From contig JANFAH010000004.1 in NCBI GenBank assembly GCA_024663395.1, positions 2,728,001 to 2,792,000 on the forward strand: DNA of 64,000 nucleotides, read 5' to 3'. Position 1 is the first letter of the stretch; every line of letters begins with the position of its first letter. The notes beneath the pieces were generated by a model. The model was not told the DNA's origin. It did not search any database and saw only the letters and a program-made list of their open reading frames with translations. The stretch is from Pisolithus tinctorius (lineage: Eukaryota; Basidiomycota; Agaricomycetes; Boletales; Pisolithaceae). Below are positions 44,548 to 55,900 of this stretch, in pieces. Both the position numbers and the translations under genes were made by a program.

Positions 44548-45894
44548 ATGCCTCCCAAAAGCAACAGTGAACCCAAGGTAGTGGCATGGTGGATGCCAGT
44601 AGAAGAAGAGAAACTTGTCAAGTTTCTCCACTCCCATCGTGCAGAGGCAACGGATGGAACAGGGAATTTCAAGCCACAAATGTACAACCACCTTCCTGCT
44701 GCTATTGCAGCCTATCGAATGCCTGGGACTCCTGTGAAGACACCATTGCAATGCAAGAACAAGTGGAGGGCGGTAGGTCGTACTTTTTCATTATCTATTT
44801 CATCATACTGATCAGTGCCCGATATTCAGCTGAGGCAGCTATATGCTGAGATTCAAAGGTATTGTACATCTGGAAAACACTGGGACAATGAAAACGGTGC
44901 TGCGATTGTTGGTACCGATGCAGGGCAGGTCTGGGACGAATATACGAAGGTCAAATATTTCTTTGGTTACATTGTATCTATAGATACTGACTGATGGTGA
45001 TGAATTTAGACACACAGATCTCTTCGTCCATACAGGAATCGGGGATGGTCGTTGTTCGATATGATATCTGAGATCATGCCGAGTGGCATTGCGAGCGGTC
45101 GTCATGCATTTGATGCCAGTGCTCCTGGTATGTCTACCTCAGCTCCATCTGCCATCTCTCCCGCATCCGCCACCCCCACCATGTCTACTACCTTGACCGC
45201 TGGCGAATTCAATGTACCTTCCACGTCCGCTGCCACCAATTCCGCCTCTACTGCCATCACCACTGAAGAGGATGAAGGCCCTCAATGTGACATTTCCATG
45301 GAATCCCCCCCCCCTCCCTCGTCACTGAGCTCTGTAAATTTGGAGACATTTTCCTTTCAAACGCTCTCCTCCCCTAGCCACCTGACAAGTGGCAGTACTA
45401 GCACCGGCAATCTGAGGCCTCCCCACTCCAATGCATCAAGCCAGGGAAAGCGTCCCTTCACCGAAATCAGCGACACCGACCCTGCTGCCAGATCAAATTT
45501 TCTGGAGCTCCCATATGCAAACACCATCTCCTCTGTTGACACAAGGCCTTCCATGAAGAAGAGGAGGGGGGCCAACATAGGTGAACCACTTCCTGCGATG
45601 TCCATGACTGATGTGATGGTGATTGCTGCTGCAGGGTCCTCCTCATGTAACACTCGGGTACAAGCACCACTGCCAGAAGAGCCACCCAACCCGCTTTTGG
45701 TGACCCTGCTTGGTGCTGTTACCCAGCTGGCAGGCTCCATCGAACGTACTATGCAGCTGGCTGAGGAGCGACTGAGCTCAAAGAAGCAGAGCGCCATTCG
45801 TATTGTGGAGGAGGAGCACGCTGATCTGAGTATCGACCAACGCATTTCGCTTTTCAAACTCATCAGGGAGGATGACTATATTCAGATGTTTTGA
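44548..45894 (+). CDS. Myb/SANT-like protein, probable PIF/Harbinger partner
   Basis: Three exons, 44548-44772, 44830-44949 and 45010-45894, join in frame to 409 residues. The N-terminal 130 residues look like a Myb/SANT-like DNA-binding module: WWMPVEEEKLVKFLHSHR, CKNKWRALRQLYAEIQRYC, and GWSLFDMISEIMP. Then comes a long Ser/Thr/Pro-rich linker, a basic MKKRRG patch, and a C-terminal helix (DLSIDQRISLFKLIREDDYI). PIF/Harbinger elements typically encode such a protein that escorts the transposase to DNA. It is convergent with the transposase at 46278-47529, 384 bp apart. No frame breaks. Confidence 0.7.
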
Positions 45895-46277
45895 CGCTAG
45901 TTAACCCTGACCACCGCCAGGCATATATCTTAGATTTACTTCAGAAGCATGGATGTAGTTCGACCGCTCCTACCATGCATAATGCCATTGATGCTAGTTT
46001 GTGACTACAATTTACATGTACCTTCTTTCATGTTTCGCTACATCGATGTATCAATCTCATTTGTTTTGGCGAGCGCAGTAAATTGCAAGTGTAAAACAAA
46101 ATTGCAAGTAAAAAATGACTACTACAATCAAGATTCCGACTCGTCGTCATTATCATTGTCCAAATCATCCCTCTCAACCTCAGCCCCTTCATCCTCTGAA
46201 CCCTGCGCAATATGATTGTAGTCCCTCTCCCTGATGATCCATTGATAATCGATCCACATCGCTTGTGCAATGCTATC

Positions 46278-47529
46278 TCACATCCCTTCAGCCTCGATGT
46301 CCGGCACATCTTGATTCTCCTGTGCTGCTTCAGGATCATCATTGATCACACTCCCACCACCGCCAAACACCTCAGCTCCTGGGATTGGGCCTTCAGTGGG
46401 ATTGCGAACGGAGATGAAGTTGTGAATGGCGCATAGCGTGCTGGGAATGCGTGCTTGTGTTTCTAGGTCATATTCGGGTGCTAGAAGCAAGATACGGAAT
46501 CGTTGTTTGAGCACACCGAAAATTCGTTCAATGGCATTCCGTGCAGAGGCGTGTCATAAATTAAACAATTCCTCTTTATTGGTGGGCCTATAAATTTGAT
46601 CAGGCAGTGTTACTGTGATATTAAACGAATTACATACCTTTGCTGTGCATGTTGCCATTCAGCCAGATGGTATCAGACATTCCGATAGGGAATGAGAAGC
46701 TCTGGTCGCAGTGGGAAGCCAGCATCAGCAAGGAAATACTTGCCAGGAGGGATGTAGAGGCCTTTGGTACGCGCATCCTGGTAAACACGTGCATCTGTAG
46801 TGGACCCCTCCCATCCCGTGAGTGCATAGGTAAAGAAAAGGTCAAAATCACATGCAAAAAGACAGTTTTGTGAGATAAATCCTTTGCGGTTTCAGAAAGT
46901 ACCATGGTCAGTAGCGCTGGGGGCTGCATGTATGTGGCTCCCATCTAAAGCACCTATCGCATCCTTGAAAAATGGCCAAAACCTTGTGTTGTCTTGAATG
47001 CAGGTGTGGATCTTATTTTCATCCGGGAGATGGATGTATTTGGTGTAAAACAGCAGGGTAGAAAATATTATCAGCATCTTGTGGAAATATCTGTGAAAAA
47101 TCAGAATAAAAAAAGAATTGAAAGACGATGGAAAACATACCGTGAAATCGTTGCATTTGAATGTTGAAACCATTCACCAACATGCCGAATAGTTAATCCG
47201 GTGACAGACATGTACAAAAAAATAGCAGCTTGTTCCTTGAGGGAGATAAACTTGGAGTTTCCATGACCATGAGTGCGCAACTCTGCGATGAGTTCTGCAA
47301 AGACAGATGCATGCATTCCTAGCTCACAACGGATCCACTCTGGATGCCCCACAAGGAGTTCGATTACCCAGGCCTCGCCTGAAAGTGCTGATGTATGGTA
47401 TGGTTCAGGAGGCTTTCTTTGGGGTTTTTGGGGCTGGACGACAGTCGCTGCTGCACATGTGATAAGACTGAGAATCAATGTTATAAACTGGTAGAGCCGC
47501 TGCCGAACTTCAGGTCGCTGATGGTCCAT
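46278..47529 (-). pseudogene. PIF/Harbinger DDE transposase (HARBI1-like), two stops
   Basis: Three exons, 47529-47141, 47090-46638 and 46587-46278, join in frame (384 codons) with 50-bp introns. Catalytic residues are visible: Asp in GALDGSHIH, Asp in KYFLADAGFP, and Glu in ARNAIERIFGVLKQRF. An N-terminal helix-turn-helix-like region reads FISLKEQAAIFLYMSVTGLT. The only lesions are TGA at 46892-46894 (GTF*NRKGF) and 46554-46556 (FNL*HASARN). Both positions carry Arg in the family, so both fit CGA to TGA. Otherwise complete in length. Confidence 0.85.
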
Positions 47530-47929
47530 ATCAGTCAGAGGTGCTAGATATCAATTAGTAAGCGTAACTATTTTAAACCTCCGATACATCTCCGCTTCAC
47601 TCTAACCGACACACATGTTATGTTACACGGCCACCCCATAGACACATGTAAAATAGCACCAGCACTGATATGTGTCAGATGCAATGACAGATTGTGGCCA
47701 GGCACTACGGCATGCAGTTTGTATCTGACAGAATTTGATGGCAATTCTGGCAGCCACAAGCACCATTTGATGCAGACATAAATCTGGGATCTATATTATT
47801 TTTGGCTTCCCCCCGACTTCCGATTTTTTCTGCTCGTTCACATTTGTATTCCTCATCTGAAAAACACAGAATGTGTATGTAATGGTACATAAGTTACCAT
47901 AAGTACGATGTAGCTTACATGAACGGCGT

Positions 47930-49897
47930 CTAAAAATCCTCGCCCAGAAGGTCCCCAGTACTGTCTGGACCAGACAGATGGTCCGAGCTATTACTGAGTG
48001 ACACCGCACGCGAAGGGGCGCGACACGAAGTAGGGAATGTGCGAGGCACAGGCGATGGGGTAGCAGGTGTGGCCCCGGGTGACTCGGTGTACGTGCTGGG
48101 GAGAGGCGGCAAAATTGTTCCGGCATTCTTGCCATACTGTTCTTGATCCTGAATGATAATGTTGTTGAAAAACCTGCGCATACGTGCATATCAGTGATCA
48201 GCATGGACCTGTCCCATGGCCACTCACTCGCGCCATTTCTCGTTCTTCAGGTCTTTTCCATTCTGTTCGAGATCCTTCGCCAACAGGCGGTCCATTGCGC
48301 TCCAGAAGTCCTGGCCTGTCTTCACTCTTCCAGGGGGAGGCTTGTTACCTACTGACTTAGCACGTTTTGCAGGCAGTTCACTTGTAGAAGCATCCGCGCC
48401 CGCCTCTTCACCACTCTCGCCCCCGCTTTCATCATTCGTGGCTCGCCCCCAGATGTATTGATGCCCCGTCCCATACATCCGCTGAGAGCTCCATCAGTAT
48501 TGGTGACCAGATAAATATTACAGACCATACCAGATACGCAAAATGCAATTGATATTCAGCTTTTGAACCTGAACCCACCCCCCCTCATTTGTATTTGCTG
48601 AGTGCTGTCCATGTCAATTCTTCCAGTGTCATGGGCTCCTTCCCATCTGTCCTGACGCTGTCGAGCAACTACATCAAAAGAAAGTTATTGCATACACAAA
48701 GAATTGATGCTACTGACGACTCACCAGTGTGCGGAACTTGCTTCGAATGCTGCTACATTCCTTTTTAATGGCCGCACGCAGCAGCTGTTCCTTTGCAGGG
48801 TTTCCAAACACATCCAGGAATCCCAACATATCTGTGCGCGATTTGAGTCATTCCTGTTTTACCAGTGGTGGTGTGTAAGTATGTGTAACCAACAGAGTTA
48901 ATAGCGACTCGCCTCGACTTCTACATGAAGTGCCTTGTACTTTGTTCGACCTGCTTGGACAAGCATGTCTTTAGACATAATCAGTATTTGCATCTGGTGG
49001 TCATGTTTAGCATGTAAGATGTGATCGCGCATACACAACTTACCATCTGATCTGTGGTTAGCTGGAACGCTCGTCTGAGCCCTGCAGTGGCCATCTCCAC
49101 CATGGCCTTCGTATTCATCGACTCCGCCTTGATCTCATCTACTCCATTTAAGATCTTGTAGCTGGTTGCCTGCTGCCAGATTCGCAAGCGAAGATCTCCA
49201 GTCTCCAAGTTTTTCCCTACCTGGGCATGCGGAGAAGTGTCAAAAGGACGGCTGAGCTGTGTGGAATGGGTGACTTACATCTATGAGCATGCCGAGCTCC
49301 AAGAATTGAGGGGCCTTGAGTTCGAATTGGATTGTGACCTTCTGAGCCCATAACTTCAAGCGCTTGTTCGGGTCTTCGGAGACCTCAGTCCCCCTGGGTG
49401 CTTCCTCGGAGAAGGTATATGCAGGGGTGTATCCAGTGGTTGCCTCACCGTCCACAGCATCATGCGCATATTCTAAGGCGTTCTGGGACTCGTAGTTAGG
49501 AGCAAAGTATGTTACCTCTTCGTCACCTCCAGCACCATACAACGCACGCGAGGCTGAGGCAGGACGCGACACCTCAGAACCCGGATCCTCGGGCATCACA
49601 CGAGACACATCAGGCATCATCCCGCGTGTCGCGTTCACCTGTGAGGCTGGACACCATGCATCAAAACCTGTGGCCTCGGGTGTGCTGCGGGATATGTCAG
49701 GTATCATCATGCATGTCGCATTCACTTGTACAGTGTGTGGAGTCCCTTAGACGCGTCAGATGAAAAGCTTGTGGATTGACAACACGTTACTCACCTGTTG
49801 TGCCTCGATGTACCCTGGGCTCTGGTGCAGAGAACCCTGAGCCCAGATCTTCGAAGGCGACTTGATTGCCATATGAATTTTTACGCTGCTGTGACAT
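47930..49897 (-). CDS. Lineage-restricted hypothetical protein near the Harbinger element
   Basis: A multi-exon minus-strand gene: ATG at 49897 (MSQQRKNSYGNQVAFEDLGSGF), then after an intron an exon with ISRSTPEATGFDAW and KRLKLWAQKVTIQFEL. Next comes KNLETGDLRLRIWQQATSYK with GLRRAFQLTTDQM, short exons near 48950 and 48750, and a last exon ending at 47930 with KTGQDFWSAMDRLLAKDLEQ and a Ser/Pro-rich tail. The splice GAT/GTAAGT to CCCAG/GTA near 49278-49222 joins in frame. The middle exons are tentative. No known domain; its place suggests linkage to transposable elements, as inference. Confidence 0.5.
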
Positions 49898-49929
49898 CGT
49901 TGGAGTGAAGATAGCGCAGACGACAGAAT

Positions 49930-49930
<1 letters not shown>

Positions 49931-49972
<42 letters not shown>
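49931..49972. repeat. 42-base A homopolymer
   Basis: An uninterrupted run of 42 A on the plus strand, 34 bases upstream of the start codon of the minus-strand gene (so poly-T in its 5' leader or promoter). It may be a retroposed tail or a nucleosome-excluding tract; the length may be inexact. Confidence 0.8.
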
Positions 49973-49974
<2 letters not shown>

Positions 49975-50140
49975 GATGCGACATATCTTTTATATGTTCA
50001 TTCTGTTGGGGGACCAAACACTGTCATCAGTGTCACCTGTTAAGAAAAAGTGAATACTGTTGATATGAGGATATGAGGTCACGTGCAACACGCAGACATT
50101 AAGTATCTGCACGGCCTGCGCATCAGTGATGAATGACTTG

Positions 50141-50985
50141 TTATAAAAGACATGATGGCTTACCCGTCCGATGAAAGACGTTAATAAAATGTGCAGGTAT
50201 CGCGGATGGTTGTCTTGCAGGTGGTACTGTGGAAGAACTCGAGACGGATTGTCTTGTAGGCTTGGCTTTCGAGGTCTTCAGCATCTTCAATTTCTGAGCG
50301 TTTATTTCTGCTACTGCGCCTGTGTGGATTGCCTGATCTCGTTCTAATTGCTGGACTTGAATGCGGAACTTTTGCATGTGAGCAGCATCGCGCATCTGTG
50401 CAGTGTTCAGTACAAGGTCAGAGGGGTCATGGTGCTCAATCCATTGCGCGGTCTTCGTTGTCTTCTTGCGCTCCTCGTAAATTGGCACCGCCGACGAACC
50501 AGTACATCCTTGTCCAGCACAATTGTGCTGGACATTGACACAACAAATAATTGCCTTCAGGGGAAAAAAAGAAAAAAAAAAACACACATGAGAAGTGGTG
50601 AATCAAATATGAAGGAGGTGCTGACCTTGGCTGGTAGCATGACCCAACTTGATGATCGTATACACGGCATGTGATAGGTGCCAGCAGAGCCGATCACATA
50701 GAATGTTTTGGCCAACAATGAAGATGCTTGATCCCGCCGTTGGGCCGATGAGTGACATATCTGAAGAATTTTGTGAAGGCGTCTGATGATGGGGGGTGAC
50801 GACCTGGTTGTGTGAGGGTCTCTTGAAAGTATAAAATTGCCAAGGTGGCACATATCACCATTTGATGCTGTGACAGAACGACAAGTTTGATAAAGTCGAC
50901 ACTCGACGGTGTCACACACCAAAGGTGTTTGGTGAGGTGGACATGGATGTAGCTGATGAATGGAGATGAAGACCATAGCCCTCAT
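50141..50985 (-). pseudogene. Hypothetical TE-associated gene, probably frameshifted
   Basis: The minus strand reads FTKFFRYVTHRPNGGIKHL, then in another frame VIGSAGTYHMPCIRSSSWVM. An intron starting GTCAGC and ending GAAG leads to IICCVNVQHNCAGQGCTGSS, AQWIEHHDPSDLVLNTAQM and a basic tail ending at 50141. One base is off between the first two blocks. Cys/His spacing (CVNVQHNCAGQGC) hints at metal binding, not proven. Family not recognised. Confidence 0.4.
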
Positions 50986-51098
50986 GCGAAGAAGGATGGC
51001 CAGAAATGTCGGCAGTCATCCCTCGCACAAGAACGAGTTGTCAATGCCAAAGAAAAAGGAGAAAGCGAGTTAAGCGCCAATAAAGTTCTTAAGCGCCC

Positions 51099-51761
51099 AT
51101 GTACGGCATTCCGGTTTTCGACGTATCTCCGCCAATTCTGCAGACACCGAAACCATTCCCACACTCGCTTGTAGTGCTCAGCCACGCGATCCTACCTTCC
51201 AAAATTGGAAAGGATTTGCGCACTCCACACGTTTCTACAGCACTCCCTCCAAAAGACGCTCATTTCGCTAATTCTTCTGATATGGCCGCCTCCACATCAA
51301 TTATTTCGCTTGTCCCCTTTGCTAGGGACCATGGCTACATATATCTACCAGGAGTTCCTACTAGCTTCTGTCCTGAAGCATCCTGGTACATCCCACCCTC
51401 GTCTGCCCCCTCTCAGCCCATCCAGCTTGGACAGCGTGTTCTTTTTGTCAGTATGACCTCTAGGAGGACATTCTTTGGTCGCCTCAGGTCTGTCATTCGC
51501 TTGGAAAGGTCTTATGTGGTCGTTTCAGTCTCTCCAGTCCAAGAAGCATATGGATCCTTCCTCCCTGCTCCCTGCAACGTCTTCATACCAGTCTCGTCCA
51601 TCATTCTTCCAAAATTGCGACAGCTACAGTATAATCTACTGTTCTCCACTCTCCCTGATCGCATCCATGACGAGTATGATGCACATCTTGCCTCCTTATT
51701 GCAAGATACAGCAGAAGACGCTCCCCCTTCATCCTCTCTTCCAACAGAGCCTCATTCATGA
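51099..51761 (+). CDS. Open frame at the 3' end of an upstream LTR-element internal region
   Basis: 220 codons ending 24 bases before a polypurine tract (51785-51804) and an LTR. It contains SLVPFARDHGYIYLPGVP, GQRVLFVSMTSRRTFFGRL and LERSYVVVSVSPVQEAYGSF, and a Ser/Pro end. By position it should be the tail of the product of an LTR element lying to the left, but it has no recognised motif. Confidence 0.4.
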   Translation: MYGIPVFDVSPPILQTPKPFPHSLVVLSHAILPSKIGKDLRTPHVSTALPPKDAHFANSSDMAASTSIISLVPFARDHGYIYLPGVPTSFCPEASWYIPPSSAPSQPIQLGQRVLFVSMTSRRTFFGRLRSVIRLERSYVVVSVSPVQEAYGSFLPAPCNVFIPVSSIILPKLRQLQYNLLFSTLPDRIHDEYDAHLASLLQDTAEDAPPSSSLPTEPHS

Positions 51762-51805
51762 AGTTTTTATTTGCTTCACTGAGAGGACAGTAAGGGGGGG
51801 AAAGT

Positions 51806-52726
51806 TGCGATCCCTTATGCTGCTGTCACCCCACAGACCCCCAAAGCTTGACCCCTGTTGACATCTGACTCACCCTGTCCGCTTTTGGATGTACTATATC
51901 GGCATCAGATCAGCGCTGCCTCTCTGTCATCCCACTTTGGCCCAGAAATGATCTCTTCGAGATGTGACATGCACAGCCTCCCCCTAATGCGATTCCAGTG
52001 CGCTTTCCCAGTTTCTGACATTACTTGACTCATACCTTGACATTCTGACTGTCTTTGACTCACCTATTGCCAATACTTACCAATCTTTTGCCCTTGCTTA
52101 CTGATTCTTCGCTTTTTGGCTTACTTATCCTTACCAATGCTCACCAGTGCTTTCTAAGACGATTACCCACCGCTTACATTCCTTACTCATCAGTTACCAA
52201 TCACTTACCAAGTGTTTGCACCTTGTTTTCCATAGGCAATGCCCCTGTACTGTATATAAATCACTGTACTTAGGTAGCAAAAAAAAAGAAAAAAGAAGAC
52301 ATCAGAGAGCCCCTCTTGCTCGCATTTTGTTATCATTCAGAAAATCATTCAGCAGCTTCGATAGTTGAGACTTTATTAAGGGTCTAACTATCGTCTACTT
52401 CGCTTATTATTGTCTATCATCAATCTACTTTGCTCCAAGTCCTCCCTGAGCTCAGTGCAGCTCAGAGCATTGAATTAAGTCGTCATCCATCCTTCTGTAG
52501 GCTGACAGCAGTCTGCCCCATCGCTTCCTCTCGCATTCCTGCTCCTTCTTCGTCAGGAGCACCCCCAACCCTCAGCACTCATCTTTGAGTGTTGTAGTTC
52601 GCAAAAACCCTCCCAAAGAACAGGTTCCACCATCTAGGTACCGCATAGGCACACCACCACTCGCTTTCATTGTCTTTTGTGTTGGTTTTGGTTGGTTTCC
52701 ACCACTGAACCTCACTTTGACTCACA
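51806..52726 (+). repeat. Ty3/gypsy LTR (element 1)
   Basis: Inferred LTR of 921 bp starting TGCGATCC and ending CTCACA (TG...CA). On its right, two bases on, TGGAGCCCACCGTGAGG (52729) is a primer-binding-site-like sequence. On its left GACAGTAAGGGGGGGAAAG is a polypurine tract. The second copy of this LTR is not in the window, so the borders rest on PPT and PBS only. Confidence 0.6.
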
Positions 52727-52911
52727 TCTGGAGCCCACCGTGAGGGGTGGTCATTCCTGGATCAAGAAAAACCTTGTTCATGTTCGCATCCTTCATATCC
52801 CTGCCTCCTAGGTTATCATAATCACCAAAATCTATCGCTTTTCCCATCCCAACTCCTATCCTCCTTATCTCATCGAATCTTGCCTGTGAATCCACCTCAT
52901 ATCTCGCTTCT

Positions 52912-55900
52912 ATGACATCTACTACCTCTACTATTTATCCACCCATGCCTCCAACAGCTCCTCCAGCTGTTGCTGTTCCTCCTGCTCGCTCTGTCCTTAC
53001 CTTGCCCTTGCTTGGCATGAAATCTGCTCCAGAACTCTTCCAAGGAGACCATACCCATGTTCGCACTTTCCTGGACCACTATGAGCGACTCTGTGCATTC
53101 CATAATGTCAGTACTGACCAGGAAATGGTTGAGTCGATCCTCCAATACTGTAATGCTCGGGTTAGGGAGATTATCGAAGGAATGGCGCACTATTATGCTC
53201 CTAACTGGGCTAACTTGAAGGCTGATCTCCTCAAGTACTTCGATGCCGATCTATCGGATGAAAGGTTCTTTGAAAGGCATCTCAAGAGCTTCGCTTTGGA
53301 GTCTAGGCTACAGCCCATCATGACACTTCAAGACTTTAGGGCTTACAATCGTGGTTTCATTCGCATTGGTGGTTGGCTGAAGAACAAGGGAAGGATCTCG
53401 GTTGATGAGCACAATCGCTATTTTTGGGCTGGTTTGTCTCCTGTTTTTCGTAGCCTGGTCGAGAGTCGTCTTAGGTTGAAGGATCCAAACCTTGATACAA
53501 GCAAGCCCTTCGCTTATGAAGATGTCTGCCAGTCTGCTGAAGAAGTCCTTCGTCATGATCGCTTTGATGCAGATGATCTTGATTTCCTTGGCCCCAGAGC
53601 TGCCCCTAATGCCCCTCAGCCCCAGAATAGCACTTCTCATCGCTCTGATGGTAGAGATGATAGTGTTCGACCCCTTCTCCCTGCCCATGAAGCCAGAAGA
53701 AACCTCGAAACTTTGGAGAGAGAAGCTCCTACTGCTCGCAAACAGGATGAGGTCGAAACTTTGATCAAATCCCTGTCTCGTATGTCGCTTAGTGACCCAG
53801 ACTACTCCCTCCTGTATTATCGAGCCATTAAAATGGATCCTGATGCTGCGAAGGTCCTTCGTGCTCCATCTCTTCGTCCTGCTCCTGCTCCTGCTCCTAC
53901 TGCTGCATCTGCTGCTCCCATCGCTACTCCACCAGCTCAGACTCGTCCTGCTAGAAGGACCATCACTTGTTATGGCTGTGGTGTCGAAGGTCATGGTCTT
54001 GATAATTGTGAAGCAGTTAACGATCTTGTCCAGAAGGGTTCCTTGGCACGTGATGAGAATCGTCGAGTTATTTACCCCAATGGGCAGCGTATTTATCGCA
54101 ATGGTGAAGAGACCATCCTCCAGGCCTATGAGCGCACTCTGGCCGCAGCTCAGCCTGCCAATGTGGTTCGCTTTGTTGTCCATGAAGACGTCGAAGAAGA
54201 ATCTAGTGCTGAGATTTATGAGTTGGAAGATGAACCTCTCGTCGCTGCTGTGGATCGTTCCACCAAGATTATCAAGGAGAAAAGAAAGGCTGTCTTTGAC
54301 AGTGTCCTTGTCCCACCTCGTTCGCATGGCAAGGAGAAAGAGAACCAGATGCCAAAGCCTTCGTCCTCTGCATCCATCCCTGCTCCACAGAAAGCACCAC
54401 TTGCTCCTGTCTTCATTCCAGTTGATGTTCATGCCCCTGCCTTCGATGGAACCAGAGATGATGCCATCATGGAAGATGATTCTGTCCCAAAGCCATCGGA
54501 ACAAGCCCCTCACTCTGCAGAAAAGCCCAAGAAGTCAAAGCCTGCTGCTACCACATCCCTATCTTCATCCCTCTCACAATCTGCCAGTTCCAAGGCCATT
54601 GTAGATCGGATTCTTTCGACTCCCTTGACTGTATCAGTTGGGGAGGTTATTGGCACTTCCAGGGATGTTTCTCAGCACCTCCAGGAACTGATGCGATTCA
54701 AGAGACAGCCACTGATGCAACAGCCCATCAAATCTGTGACAGCTGTCGATGGAACTCCCCCTGTGGCTTCTTATCTGGCATTGACATCTAGCCCCTTGAT
54801 CACCATCAATCTGTCCTGTAATGGTCGACGAGTGACAGGTGTCATTGACTCTGGATCAACCCTGAATGTCGTCAGATCAGGTATAGCTCAGTCTGTCATT
54901 CGCATGCCCATTGATATGTCACAAACTGTCAATATGCGAGATGCAAAGGGGGGTATTTCAACACTGAAAGGCCTGGTACAAGATGTCCCCCTCTTCTGTG
55001 GTGCTGCCAGGACTTGGACCAATCTTTTTGTCGCCCCAGACACCAATGCTGGCTTTGATCTCCTCCTAGGTCGTCCTTGGGCCCTTGGAAACTCGGTTAG
55101 CATCGTAGAAAGAGAGTCTGGGACCTTTGTTGTCTTTGGAGCTGATTCAGAGCGACCCCTGGAGATGTGTGTCACTGAAGGTCAGCTTGGAACTGTTGCA
55201 GATACACTTATGGCGACTCTAGAGCCTGCCCAACCTCAGGAAGGTGTTGATGAAGGCATGATGGATGTATCAGCTGGTACTCCTCATCGAGTTTCCCCTA
55301 TAATCTTCGCTCCACCCCCATCAACTTCGCAGTCACCCCCTCAGTCGCTTTGTTCCACCCTTCTGTATCCTGAGTCAACTGCAGATGGGTTTGATGTCAC
55401 TTCAGCATTCCCTGCCTTCCAGCCCATCCCAGTTCATACCTTTCCACCTCCTTCGAGCCCCTTTCCTTCGGAGTTTGTGCATCGACTTCTGCAAGAGTTG
55501 GAGTCCACTGAGACGAATGGATTGGAGCACAACCATATCATTGCCAGGATTCATCAGAGGATCAGATCTGAAGAGCGTCAGTCACTTGTTGCCCTGCTCA
55601 CCAGTCTTACACGTCGCACTCCCAATTTATCACCCCTTTATCTCGACTCAAACCATGCTCTTGCTGGAGAAAGAGGTACTGATGAATCAGGCAACTACTT
55701 CCAGGACTTCCTGATGCTCCATACTCGCTTGATCCGACAGGTTCCTGCCCCTGTTGACCATTATCATGAGGTTGATGGGTCTGCTTATGTCCGGTTCTAT
55801 CCCCATTTTATCCCAGAGCCATCTCCGACTCAGCAGAGCGAAACACTGCCCCAGGAACCGCCATCTGACTTAGATCCACCCGCTTCACCTGTATTAACTA

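Noticed and set aside
53308..54513. 401-codon minus-strand open frame
   Set aside because: Lies wholly antisense to the gag capsid and knuckle region of element 1; Arg/Ser/Ile-rich shadow of its codon use.
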